Assembly: GCA_003224055.1 (NCBI GenBank)
Contig: QHYE01000043.1
Coordinates: 1 to 64,000 of the forward strand
Direction of reading: 5' to 3'
DNA from: Acidobacteriota bacterium
Lineage (GTDB): Bacteria > Acidobacteriota > Terriglobia > Acidiferrales > UBA7541
DNA: 64,000 bases
Under the pieces are notes generated by a model. It worked only from the letters and a program-made list of their open reading frames with translations. It did no database searches and was not told the DNA's origin. Positions 34,234 through 42,516 of this stretch are shown here, one piece after another (the stretch's first letter is position 1; the number at the start of each line of letters is the position of its first letter). Both the position numbers and the translations under genes were made by a program.

Positions 34234-35808
34234 ATGGACTTTTTTGCACATCATCTCTTGAGCGTGATTTTATACACGCCGCTCGTGGGAGCGCTGCTTT
34301 TGCTCTTCGTGCCGCGCGAGAGCGAAGGCGCGCATCGCGTCGTCGGCAATCTCTTCGGCGTACTCGGCTTTCTCGTTTCGCTTCCGCTGTTGCGGTGGTT
34401 CAAGCCGGGCTGGAGCGGCTTCGCATTCGAAGAAAACACGGCGTGGATTCCTTCCATTGGCGCGAGGTATCACCTCGGCGTTGACGGCATCAGCCTTTTG
34501 CTGGTCATGCTCACAACGTTTCTGGGGATGATCGCGATACTTTCTTCGTGGAGCGCGATCAAGCAGCGCCAGAAGGAATACTACATCCTGCTGCTGTTGC
34601 TTCAGACGGGCATGATCGGCGTTTTCGTCTCGCTCGATTTCTTCCTTTTTTATGTTTTCTGGGAAGTGATGCTTGTTCCGATGTATTTCCTGATTGGCGT
34701 GTGGGGCAGCGACCGGCGCCTTTACGCAGCGATCAAGTTCTTCCTGTATACGCTGGCCGGGTCCGTGGTGATGCTCCTGGCGATTCTGGCGCTCTATTTC
34801 TATGCACCGGCGGCGGATGGAACGCGCACGTTTGACGTTCCCACTCTGCTGGCTGCCGCGCAGACATTTTCTGATCCATTGAAAGTGTGGCTCTTCTGGG
34901 GATTCTTTTTCGCGTTTGCCATCAAGGTCCCGATGTTTCCGTTCCACACCTGGCTCCCGGACGCACATACGGAAGCACCCACGGCCGGCTCCGTCATTCT
35001 GGCCGGCGTTCTCTTGAAGATGGGCACGTACGGCTTCATCCGTTTTTCGCTGCCGCTACTGCCAGCCGATGCGGCGATGCGCGCCAAGATCATCCACATC
35101 GTGATCGTCCTCTCTCTGATCGGAATCATATACGGCGCAATTGTCTCCCTGATGCAGAAAGACATGAAGCGCCTGATCGCCTACAGCTCCGTCAGCCATC
35201 TCGGCTTCTGCACGCTGGGAATTTTTGCGCTCAACCCAAACGGCCTCGCCGGCAGCGTGCTGCAACAGATCAATCACGGAATTTCCACCGGCGCGCTGTT
35301 CTTGATCGTCGGTGTGCTGTACGAACGGCGGCACACGCGGCTGATTTCCGAGTTCGGCGGGCTGGCGACGCCCATGCCGAATTTCGCAGCAATCTACCTC
35401 ATCATCAGCCTCAGTTCGCTCGGGATGCCGCTGCTGAACGGCTTCATCGGAGAGTTCACGATTCTGCAGGGTGCGTTTCAGGTCAGCAAAGCGTGGGCCG
35501 CGTGGGGCTCGCTCGGCGTCGTGCTGGGCGCGGCGTACTTGCTGTGGCTGTACCAGCGCGTGATGTTCGGCCCGGTGACGCAATTTGCCAATGAAGAGTT
35601 GCCGGACTTGAACTTGCGCGAGTACGCCACGCTCGTGCCGCTGGTGATTTTGGCATTCTGGATCGGCATCTATCCGAAGCCGTTTTTCGCGTACATCGAA
35701 AGGCCCGTGCAGAGGATCGTCGAGCAAGTGAATCCTAGATTTTACCAGGCAGAACGTACGCAAGCGCCCACGGCGGAAATTCCCGCCGTCGCCGCTGAAA
35801 CAAAATAG
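34234..35808 (+). CDS. nuoM: NADH-quinone oxidoreductase subunit M (cluster 1)
   Basis: Antiporter-like pump subunit, 524 residues and about 14 helices. Conserved text includes YHLGVDGISLLLVMLTTFLG, VFWEVMLVPMYFLIGVWG with the trans-membrane Glu, IKVPMFPFHTWLPDAHTEAPTAGSVILAGVLLKMGTYGFIRF and LIAYSSVSHLGFCTLGIFA. Ten bases separate it from nuoL and nine from nuoN. The C-terminus is a short Pro/Ala tail. Confidence 0.96.
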   Translation: MDFFAHHLLSVILYTPLVGALLLLFVPRESEGAHRVVGNLFGVLGFLVSLPLLRWFKPGWSGFAFEENTAWIPSIGARYHLGVDGISLLLVMLTTFLGMIAILSSWSAIKQRQKEYYILLLLLQTGMIGVFVSLDFFLFYVFWEVMLVPMYFLIGVWGSDRRLYAAIKFFLYTLAGSVVMLLAILALYFYAPAADGTRTFDVPTLLAAAQTFSDPLKVWLFWGFFFAFAIKVPMFPFHTWLPDAHTEAPTAGSVILAGVLLKMGTYGFIRFSLPLLPADAAMRAKIIHIVIVLSLIGIIYGAIVSLMQKDMKRLIAYSSVSHLGFCTLGIFALNPNGLAGSVLQQINHGISTGALFLIVGVLYERRHTRLISEFGGLATPMPNFAAIYLIISLSSLGMPLLNGFIGEFTILQGAFQVSKAWAAWGSLGVVLGAAYLLWLYQRVMFGPVTQFANEELPDLNLREYATLVPLVILAFWIGIYPKPFFAYIERPVQRIVEQVNPRFYQAERTQAPTAEIPAVAAETK

Positions 35809-35817
35809 CCCAACGGC

Positions 35818-37434
35818 ATGAACATCCCAATCCTTAATTCGATTTTCAGTTATCTCCAGGGAGACGGCGCCGTCGTTCTCCCGGAGATGCAATTGACGCT
35901 GTTCGGCTTGGGCATTCTGCTGATCGGGTTTTCCGTCGATGAGTCCATGGAGAACAATTGGTTCTGGAGGCTTTTCTTTAAGGACTTCAGCGCGAAGGCC
36001 GCATTCGCGGGCGTGCTGTTCAGCGGCCTCTCATTATGGAAGCTGCGGGGACGGGTCGCTGGCAGCGGCACACTCTCTGGATTTCACGAGTCGGTTGTCG
36101 TGGATGGCTTCCTGATTTTCTTCGCCGCGCTGTTTCTCATTTCCACAGCGCTGGTCATTCTTCTCTCCGTGAAATACCTGGAGATCGAAAGAGAGCAGGA
36201 AGGAGAGTATTACGCGCTTCTGCTGTTCGCGTGTGTCGGCATGATGCTGATGGCGTCCGGCGTGGACCTGATCGTCATGTTCCTCGGGCTGGAGACGATG
36301 GCGCTGAGCTTCTATGTTCTGACCGGTTTCTTGCGGCGCGAGAAGCGTTCGAACGAGGCCGCACTCAAATACGTCCTCCTTGGCGCTTTCAGCTCCGGGA
36401 TTCTTGCCTATGGATTTTCACTTCTTTATGGGCTGAGCGCCTCCACGAACATCAGTGCGATTCGCGGGGCTCTCGAAGGGCGCGAAGACCTTGTCCGCCG
36501 GATTGTTATCAGCCAGCAGGCGGGACCAGCCGGCGAGCAGATGCGGCAATTCTTTGCCGCGCGGGCACCGATGGCCCTGCATTTCGATCCCTTCACGCTC
36601 CAAATTTTGCCGCTGCTTGCCTTCGTGCTGATCGCCGTGGGCTTGTTTTTCAAAGTCGCAGCCGTGCCGTTTCATCAGTGGGCGCCGGACGTTTACGAAG
36701 GCGCGCCCACGCCAATCACGGCATATGTGAGTGTCGCTTCCAAGACTGCGAGCTTCGCGTTGGTTCTGCGTTTGTTCCTGGTGGTCTTTTCCATTTCGCA
36801 GGCAACGTGGATTTATCTCATCGCAGGCGTGGCAGTCGCTTCGCTGACCTGGGGAAATCTTGCGGCGCTGACGCAGACGAACGTCAAGAGGCTGCTTGCG
36901 TATTCCTCGATATCGCATGTGGGCTACATCCTGCTCGGCCTCGTCGCGGGGAATGAGACCGGTCTTGTGGGCATCGCGTACTATTTGTTTGCCTATGTGT
37001 TCATGACGGCGGGCGCGTTCGCCGTGATCATCGTGCTCCGCCAGAAGGGCGTGATCGGCGACGAACTCGAGGACCTGAATGGCCTCTACCAGCGCAGCCC
37101 CGCAGCGGCGGTCTTGCTGCTGATCTTCATGCTTTCGCTCGCGGGAATCCCGCCGACCGCGGGATTCATGGGCAAGTATTTCATCTTCCTCTCGCTCATC
37201 GAATCGAAGCATCCTGTGCTTGCGGTGTTCGCGGTGTTGTACATCGTTCCCGCGCTTTACTACTACTTCCGCATCATCGTGCACGCCTGGCTCAAGCAGC
37301 CGGGTGAAGCGGCGCATCCTGTCATGACCAATGCGCAGGCCGTGGCGCTCGGCGTAACGGTGTTTGTCACGCTGGCCGCCGGGTTGTATCCTGAACCGTT
37401 CACGCGGCTCGCGCACTATGCCTTCGGACTCTAA
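35818..37434 (+). CDS. nuoN: NADH-quinone oxidoreductase subunit N (cluster 1)
   Basis: Third antiporter-like subunit, 538 residues. VMFLGLETMALSFYVLTGFLRREKRSNEAALKYVLLGAFSSGILAYG, KVAAVPFHQWAPDVYEGAPTPITAYVSVASKTA and RLLAYSSISHVGYILLGLVAG are intact. It closes the complex I part of the cluster. The last 17 bases overlap the start of the atpZ-like gene, so complex I and the Fo genes are joined into one transcription unit. Confidence 0.95.
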   Translation: MNIPILNSIFSYLQGDGAVVLPEMQLTLFGLGILLIGFSVDESMENNWFWRLFFKDFSAKAAFAGVLFSGLSLWKLRGRVAGSGTLSGFHESVVVDGFLIFFAALFLISTALVILLSVKYLEIEREQEGEYYALLLFACVGMMLMASGVDLIVMFLGLETMALSFYVLTGFLRREKRSNEAALKYVLLGAFSSGILAYGFSLLYGLSASTNISAIRGALEGREDLVRRIVISQQAGPAGEQMRQFFAARAPMALHFDPFTLQILPLLAFVLIAVGLFFKVAAVPFHQWAPDVYEGAPTPITAYVSVASKTASFALVLRLFLVVFSISQATWIYLIAGVAVASLTWGNLAALTQTNVKRLLAYSSISHVGYILLGLVAGNETGLVGIAYYLFAYVFMTAGAFAVIIVLRQKGVIGDELEDLNGLYQRSPAAAVLLLIFMLSLAGIPPTAGFMGKYFIFLSLIESKHPVLAVFAVLYIVPALYYYFRIIVHAWLKQPGEAAHPVMTNAQAVALGVTVFVTLAAGLYPEPFTRLAHYAFGL

Positions 37435-37690
37435 GCCAGAGGAAAGCCCTCCGGAATCACCTCCAAAAAAGCCGCAGGATTTTGCGTCCCAGTCTGCGCT
37501 TGCCCTGGAGCTGCCGTTCACCTTCGTGGGCGCGATTGTGGTCGGCGGCGCGATTGGATACTTTCTTGACGGTTGGCTGCACACGGGACCGTGGCTCATG
37601 ATGGTGTTCGGTGGATTGGGCTTTTACGCCGGCATTCGTGAAGTGCTGCGCCGGCTGCCAGGCGGAAACAATGGGAGCAAGAGTGGCTGA
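37418..37690 (+). CDS. AtpZ/AtpI-type small membrane protein of the ATP synthase cluster
   Basis: A 90-residue protein with a charged, Pro-rich N-terminus (SDSKPEESPPESPPKKPQ) and two helices (FTFVGAIVVGGAIGYFLDGWL, PWLMMVFGGLGFYAGIREVL). The GGAIGYFLD and G-x-G-x-G pattern fits the AtpZ/AtpI family (F0F1-ATPase assembly or Mg2+/Ca2+ uptake). The ATG at 37418 lies within nuoN, in another frame; the track start at 37364 reads more of the nuoN shadow. It overlaps the next gene. Confidence 0.75.
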   Translation: MPSDSKPEESPPESPPKKPQDFASQSALALELPFTFVGAIVVGGAIGYFLDGWLHTGPWLMMVFGGLGFYAGIREVLRRLPGGNNGSKSG

Positions 37691-38087
37691 ACCCGTTGCA
37701 GGCGCTCTAACGGAGCGGCGCATCGCTTGGCTTACGCTTCTGTTTGGATTCACCGCTGCGGCCTTCCTCGCCGTGGCACACCAAAAAGTATGGGCCGCAG
37801 GTCTGGCAATCGGAACGGTTTTAGCTTGGCTTAATTTTCGCTGGCTGAAGCGCGGACTTGACGCCCTGGTGCTCGCTTCTAAAGCTCAAGAAGGCCGCGA
37901 AAAACCGCAAGTGCCTCTCGCCACTTACTTCACGGCCATCTTTCGCTACGGGTTGCTCGCCCTCGCCGTCTATGTTATTTTTGAATATCTACACGTTCCC
38001 CTTGGCAGCATGGTTGCGGGTTTGTGCGCCTTAGCAGCCGCGACGATCGCGGCTAGTGTGTGGGAAATACTGCGCCCCTTGGACTAA
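37671..38087 (+). CDS. atpI: ATP synthase subunit I-like protein
   Basis: A 138-residue protein with four helices (RIAWLTLLFGFTAAAFLAVA, VWAAGLAIGTVLAWLNFRWL, AIFRYGLLALAVYVIFEYL, VAGLCALAAATIAASVWEIL), matching the ATP synthase I chain family that helps c-ring assembly. The start could be ATG 37671 or GTG 37683, the latter behind GGGAGCAAGA. It precedes atpB by three bases. Confidence 0.7.
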   Translation: MGARVAEPVAGALTERRIAWLTLLFGFTAAAFLAVAHQKVWAAGLAIGTVLAWLNFRWLKRGLDALVLASKAQEGREKPQVPLATYFTAIFRYGLLALAVYVIFEYLHVPLGSMVAGLCALAAATIAASVWEILRPLD

Positions 38088-38090
38088 CGG

Positions 38091-38906
38091 ATGGAAGAAC
38101 ACCTACTTGGCATAACGAAACTGCTGAATCATATCTTGGGACCACTGGCCCTTTCGCTGCTTCACGCGCTGCACATCACCCCGGAGAATCCAGAGGTGCC
38201 TATTCCGCAGCATGTCGTGATGGGCCTCGTTGTACTTCTGATTGGAACTCTGGCTGCACTCTTTCTCCGCTCACGCTTGTCAGCGGAAAGGCCCGGGGCC
38301 GCGCAACAAGTCGCGGAGATGCTCCTCACGAATCCTCTGGGCATCGGCATCCGTGATCTGCTAGAAGAAAATACGGGTCATGAGGCTCTGCGATACATCG
38401 CCTTTGTTGGGACGATCTCGATCTTCGTACTTCTGGGCAATTTGATGGGTGTTTTGCCCTTTTTTGCCTCGCCGACTGGAAATATTAGCGTTCCGCTGGC
38501 TTGCGCCATTCTCACCTTTTTCTATTTCAATTGGCAGGGCATCCGGCATCATGGCGTCGGCGGATACTTGAAGCACTTCGCAGGTCCTGTCTGGTGGCTA
38601 GCGTGGCTGATTTTTCCCGTGGAAATTATCAGCACGACAGCGCGCCTGCTCTCTTTGACCGTTCGTCTTTGGGCAAACATCTTCGCGAGCGACATGATCT
38701 ACGGCATTTTTCTCAGCCTGCTCGCCGCACCCGCCCTATGGGGATGGACCAAGACACCGGCCCTTGGGGTCATCCTGGGAGTCTTTCCCGCCGTTCTACC
38801 GCTGGCCTTTATCGGCCTGCACATCTTTGTTTCAATTATTCAGGCGTATGTCTTCACCATTCTGCCGTCGGTGTATATCGGCATGGCCACGGCGGAAGAG
38901 CACTAA
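38091..38906 (+). CDS. atpB: ATP synthase Fo subunit a
   Basis: Stator channel subunit of 271 residues. The essential arginine is Arg192 in LSLTVRLWANIFASDMIYG. Upstream FVGTISIFVLLGNLMGVLPFFASPTGNISVPLACAILTF and downstream LPLAFIGLHIFVSIIQAYVFTILPSVYIGMATAEEH are standard family segments. It lies between atpI and atpE; the rest of the ATP synthase (b, delta, alpha, gamma, beta, epsilon) is not in the window. Confidence 0.96.
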   Translation: MEEHLLGITKLLNHILGPLALSLLHALHITPENPEVPIPQHVVMGLVVLLIGTLAALFLRSRLSAERPGAAQQVAEMLLTNPLGIGIRDLLEENTGHEALRYIAFVGTISIFVLLGNLMGVLPFFASPTGNISVPLACAILTFFYFNWQGIRHHGVGGYLKHFAGPVWWLAWLIFPVEIISTTARLLSLTVRLWANIFASDMIYGIFLSLLAAPALWGWTKTPALGVILGVFPAVLPLAFIGLHIFVSIIQAYVFTILPSVYIGMATAEEH

Positions 38907-39001
38907 CGCTGCAAAAAGAGTTTTAGTCGCTGTCCAGCGTGAGCCCGGCTGCACGGTGTCCGGGAACCACCTCCTGGCGGCAATCTCATGAGGAGGAAGT
39001 T

Positions 39002-39325
39002 ATGAAGAAAACTGCAGTAGTGTTCGTTGCGCTCATCGCAATCTTGGCGATTGCGCCGTCCGCATTCGCACAGGGCGGTGTACCGGAAAAGGCGCCTATC
39101 AATACCACCACGCTCGCTCTGGCTGACGGTTTCGGCCTGGATATCGGAGCATTTGGCGGAGCACTCGGCCAGGGCCGGATCGCGTCTGCGGCTTGCGAGG
39201 GAATCGCGCGCAATCCTGGAGCTGCGGGCAATATCCGTGCGGCAATGTTGCTCGGCCTGGTGTTCGTCGAAACGCTCTCGCTGTTCACATTCGTGTTGGG
39301 GATCCTCCTCTACTTCAAGTTCTAA
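39002..39325 (+). CDS. atpE: ATP synthase Fo subunit c with N-terminal signal sequence
   Basis: c-ring subunit of 107 residues, longer than the usual 75-90 because of an N-terminal signal-like helix (KKTAVVFVALIAILAIAPSAFAQ, likely cut near residue 23). The hairpin follows: helix 1 with GALGQGRIASAACEGIARNP and helix 2 with LGLVFVETLSLFTFVLGILL. Glu90 is the ion carrier; Gln57 and Thr91 are polar neighbours. The ATG at 39002 is behind GAGGAGG. The track start at 38939 is too early. A strong terminator follows. Confidence 0.93.
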   Translation: MKKTAVVFVALIAILAIAPSAFAQGGVPEKAPINTTTLALADGFGLDIGAFGGALGQGRIASAACEGIARNPGAAGNIRAAMLLGLVFVETLSLFTFVLGILLYFKF

Positions 39326-39348
39326 GTCCTAATACTTACAGAATTCAA

Positions 39349-39385
39349 CGGCCCGGAAGCGCAAGCCTCCGGGCCGTTTTCTTTT
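39349..39385 (+). terminator. Terminator ending the nuo1-atp cluster
   Basis: CGGCCCGGA (39349-39357) pairs perfectly with TCCGGGCCG (39368-39376), followed by TTTTCTTTT. It lies between the convergent clusters; on the minus strand the T-run is poor, so it works mainly for the plus strand. Confidence 0.85.
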
Positions 39386-39450
39386 CAGTTCGATAAGTTC
39401 AAATGTAAGTGCCGAGCTTCAGCCCCGCCTGCTTCTGCAAACTGGAATTC

Positions 39451-40923
39451 TTAGTGGCCGAAGAGAGTGGGTTGGAGGATGAAATTGATGACGGGATTCG
39501 GCATAAGGCCGAAAAGAATTGTGCCGATAGCTGTGACTGCTAGAACGACACTCACCGTGAGTGGGAATCCTACCGGAGCAGCTGCGGCAGACTCCGCGCT
39601 CGGCTCGCGCATGTACATCAGTACGATGACGCGCAGGTAGTAATAGGCGCCAATGATGCTGTTGATGGCCATCAGCACGGCGAGCCACAGCAGGTGCGAA
39701 TTCACCGCCGCCTTGAAAATGTAGAACTTGCCGAAAAAGCCCGCCGTGACCGGCAGCCCGAGGAGCGACAGCAAGTAAATACTCAGCATTGCTGCAACGA
39801 CGGGCTGGCGCTGCGAGAGCCCGGCGTAATCGTCCAGCGAGAGATTTTTCTCGCCAGCGCCGCCCAACTGCGAAACGATGGTGAACGCGCCCAGCTTCAC
39901 CAGTGCATAGCTGAGCAGATAAAAAAGCACCGCTGCATACGCGACTGCTGCTTCCGACCGTCCGCCCTTGGCCATGGAAGTAACCGCGGCAAACGCAACA
40001 AGAATGTAGCCGGCGTGCGCGATTGAACTGTAGGCCAGCAACCGCTTGATGTTCGTCTGTACCAGCGCGCCGAGATTCCCGGCGAACATCGTCAGCACCG
40101 CGAGAATCCAGAACGCCCAGAACCAGAAATGAGTGGCTGCAGGAACCGTGGCGAAGATGCGAAGCAATAGCGCAAAAGCGGCGGCCTTCGGTCCGGCGGA
40201 AAAGAGCGCAGTGACCGGGGTGGGCGCGCCTTCGTAGACATCCGGCGTCCAGATCTGGAACGGCGCCGCGGCTACTTTGAAGCCCAGGCCGATCAATATC
40301 ATGGAAAGGCCGAGTTTCAAGAGCGTGCCCAAAGGGTCAGCATCGACCATCATGTCCAGCCTGGTCGTGCCGGTTGCGCCATATACCAGCGCAATCCCAT
40401 AAAGAAAAAACGCCGTGGCGAACGAGCCCAGCAGAAAATATTTCATCGCCGATTCGCCGGACTTCAGCGCATCGCGACGGTAGCCCGCGAGAATGTAACT
40501 CGAAATCGAGCTCATCTCCAGCCCAATGAACGCCGTAAGGAGTTCCTGCGCGGAGGCGAGAACTCCCATCCCGGCGGTAGCAAACAGCAGCAGCGCATAG
40601 AACTCGGCGACCGGAAGGCGCTCGCGATCGAGGTAGGGGCCGGCAGCGAGAACCACTAGGACTGCGACCGTGCCTACAAGGAGGTGAAAAAAGAAGCTGA
40701 ACGCGTCCGCCTGGATGAGCCCGTAGAAGCCCGCGCCGGGGTTGCGGAAGGAGAGAAAGGATCCAGCCATTCCCGCAAGCGCACCGATGAAAGCGAGGGC
40801 CGTGAAAAAGTGCCGATTGCGAACAAACGGCTGCAGGAACATCGCCAGCAAACCGAAGCCGCACCAGAGCAGCTCCGGCAGAACGCGGTAAAAATCGGCG
40901 ATGGTGGGGATCGCGGAATTCAT
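39451..40923 (-). CDS. nuoN: NADH-quinone oxidoreductase subunit N (cluster 2)
   Basis: Antiporter-like subunit of 490 residues, last gene of the minus-strand cluster. It shows TAFIGLEMSSISSYILAGYRRDALKSGESAMKYFLLGSFATAFFLYG, KVAAAPFQIWTPDVYEGAPTPVTALFSAGPKAAAF and RLLAYSSIAHAGYILVAFAAV. It starts immediately after the nuoM stop. It shares the general pattern but differs at many positions from the cluster 1 copy, including its shorter N-terminus. Confidence 0.95.
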   Translation of the reverse strand: MNSAIPTIADFYRVLPELLWCGFGLLAMFLQPFVRNRHFFTALAFIGALAGMAGSFLSFRNPGAGFYGLIQADAFSFFFHLLVGTVAVLVVLAAGPYLDRERLPVAEFYALLLFATAGMGVLASAQELLTAFIGLEMSSISSYILAGYRRDALKSGESAMKYFLLGSFATAFFLYGIALVYGATGTTRLDMMVDADPLGTLLKLGLSMILIGLGFKVAAAPFQIWTPDVYEGAPTPVTALFSAGPKAAAFALLLRIFATVPAATHFWFWAFWILAVLTMFAGNLGALVQTNIKRLLAYSSIAHAGYILVAFAAVTSMAKGGRSEAAVAYAAVLFYLLSYALVKLGAFTIVSQLGGAGEKNLSLDDYAGLSQRQPVVAAMLSIYLLSLLGLPVTAGFFGKFYIFKAAVNSHLLWLAVLMAINSIIGAYYYLRVIVLMYMREPSAESAAAAPVGFPLTVSVVLAVTAIGTILFGLMPNPVINFILQPTLFGH

Positions 40924-42516
40924 CTAGCGGGTTCCGGACCTTTCCGGCGAATCTGCGCTGGCAACTCCAGGCGCAACTCGCGCAGCTTGCTGCCCGGGCC
41001 TCACGGGCGCGGCCGCTTCGTACGGCCGCTGCGGTTCCACCTGATCGATTACCGCTTGAGAGTCCGCCGCGGTGCGGCGCGTGATGAACACCGAACCAAT
41101 TCCCATCCACAGCGTCACGACGGCCATGGTGATCAGGATCCACTTCTCACGGGCCGACGCATCGGGGAGCGTGCGGTTTTTCTCTTTTGTAATTTCGCCG
41201 AAGAACACGCGCTGATACGACCATAGCAAATAACACGCCGAGAGAATCACGCCGAGCGCGGCCCACGAGGCCCATTGCCAATGCCTCTGATAGGTCCCGA
41301 GAAGAATCAAGTATTCGCCCACGAACCCATTGAGCATCGGCAGGCCGAGCGAAGAAAGCGCGACGAATAGGAAAAACGCGGCCAGTTTCGGCATCGGCGT
41401 CGCCAGGCCGCCGTACTCGCTGATTTCAAACGTGTGGCGGCGGTCGTACAGCATGCCCACCAGCAAGAATAGAGCGCCGGTGGAAACTCCATGCGCGAGC
41501 ATCTGGTAGACCGCGCCTTGCATGGAAATGTTGTGGAACGCGAAGATCCCGAGAACCACGAAGCCGAGGTGGCTGACGGACGAGTACGCCACAAGCTTCT
41601 TCAAATTCGGCTGCACCATGGCCACCAGCGCGCCGTAGATGATTCCGATGATGGCCAGCAGCGCCACCCATCTAGCCGCGCGGTGCGAAGCGCCCGGAAA
41701 AAGCGGCAGGCAGAAGCGAATCATGCCGTACGTGCCCATCTTCAGCAGCACGCCTGCGAGCATCACGGAGCCGGCCGTGGGCGCTTCCACGTGCGCGTCG
41801 GGCAGCCAGGTGTGCACCGGAAACAGCGGCACCTTGATCGCGAAGGCTACGAAGAAGGCGAGGAACAGCAGCATCTCGGTACGCGGGGAAAGTGCAAGAA
41901 GGCCTGTGGCCAGCATGTTCTGAATGGTCGGCAGATCAAATGTGTTGGTCGCGTTGTAGAGCCAGATGATTCCGACCAGCATGAAGATCGAGCCCGCCAT
42001 GGTGTAGAGGATGAATTTCACGGCCGCGTACACGCGCCGCTCGTGGCCCCAGATGCCGATGAGCAGCGCCATCGGAATCAACATCACTTCCCAGAAAAGA
42101 AAGAAGAGGAACAGATCGAGCGAGAGGAACACACCGACGCCGCCGACTTCCAGCATCAGCAGCATGACGAAAAATTCTTTCACGCGGTGCTCGATACTCT
42201 TCCACGACGCGAGAACCGAGATGGGCGTCAAAAACGTCGTGAGGATCACGAGAAAGATGCTGATGCCGTCCACGCCAAGGTGATAGTTGATCGGCGGCTG
42301 GTTGATCCAATGGGCGAACTCTTCCAGGCGATAGCCGGCGTCCCCAACACGCACGTAGCGGAGCATCAACAGCGAGAAGGAGAATTCAGCGGCAGAGACA
42401 ATGAGCACGATATATCGGATGTATTTGTGATCATCGCCCCGCAGCATCATCAGTGCCAGCGCGCCCGCGGCAGGGAAGAAGATCAGCACGGAAAGCAAGT
42501 GTCCGCCGTGCAGCAT
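40924..42516 (-). CDS. nuoM: NADH-quinone oxidoreductase subunit M (cluster 2)
   Basis: Antiporter-like pump subunit of 530 residues with YHLGVDGISIFLVILTTFLTPISVLASW, LFWEVMLIPMALLIGIWGHERRVYAAVKF, IKVPLFPVHTWLPDAHVEAPTAGSVMLAGVLLKMGTYGMIRF and LVAYSSVSHLGFVVLGIFA. The ATG at 42516 overlaps the nuoL stop by three bases; the track start at 42603 reads a shadow of nuoL. The C-terminal 50 residues are Ala/Pro/Arg-rich and probably outside the membrane. Confidence 0.95.
   Translation of the reverse strand: MLHGGHLLSVLIFFPAAGALALMMLRGDDHKYIRYIVLIVSAAEFSFSLLMLRYVRVGDAGYRLEEFAHWINQPPINYHLGVDGISIFLVILTTFLTPISVLASWKSIEHRVKEFFVMLLMLEVGGVGVFLSLDLFLFFLFWEVMLIPMALLIGIWGHERRVYAAVKFILYTMAGSIFMLVGIIWLYNATNTFDLPTIQNMLATGLLALSPRTEMLLFLAFFVAFAIKVPLFPVHTWLPDAHVEAPTAGSVMLAGVLLKMGTYGMIRFCLPLFPGASHRAARWVALLAIIGIIYGALVAMVQPNLKKLVAYSSVSHLGFVVLGIFAFHNISMQGAVYQMLAHGVSTGALFLLVGMLYDRRHTFEISEYGGLATPMPKLAAFFLFVALSSLGLPMLNGFVGEYLILLGTYQRHWQWASWAALGVILSACYLLWSYQRVFFGEITKEKNRTLPDASAREKWILITMAVVTLWMGIGSVFITRRTAADSQAVIDQVEPQRPYEAAAPVRPGQQAARVAPGVASADSPERSGTR

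Noticed and set aside
36418-37599. 393-residue minus-strand frame opposite nuoN
   Set aside because: Charged, domain-free shadow of a membrane protein gene.
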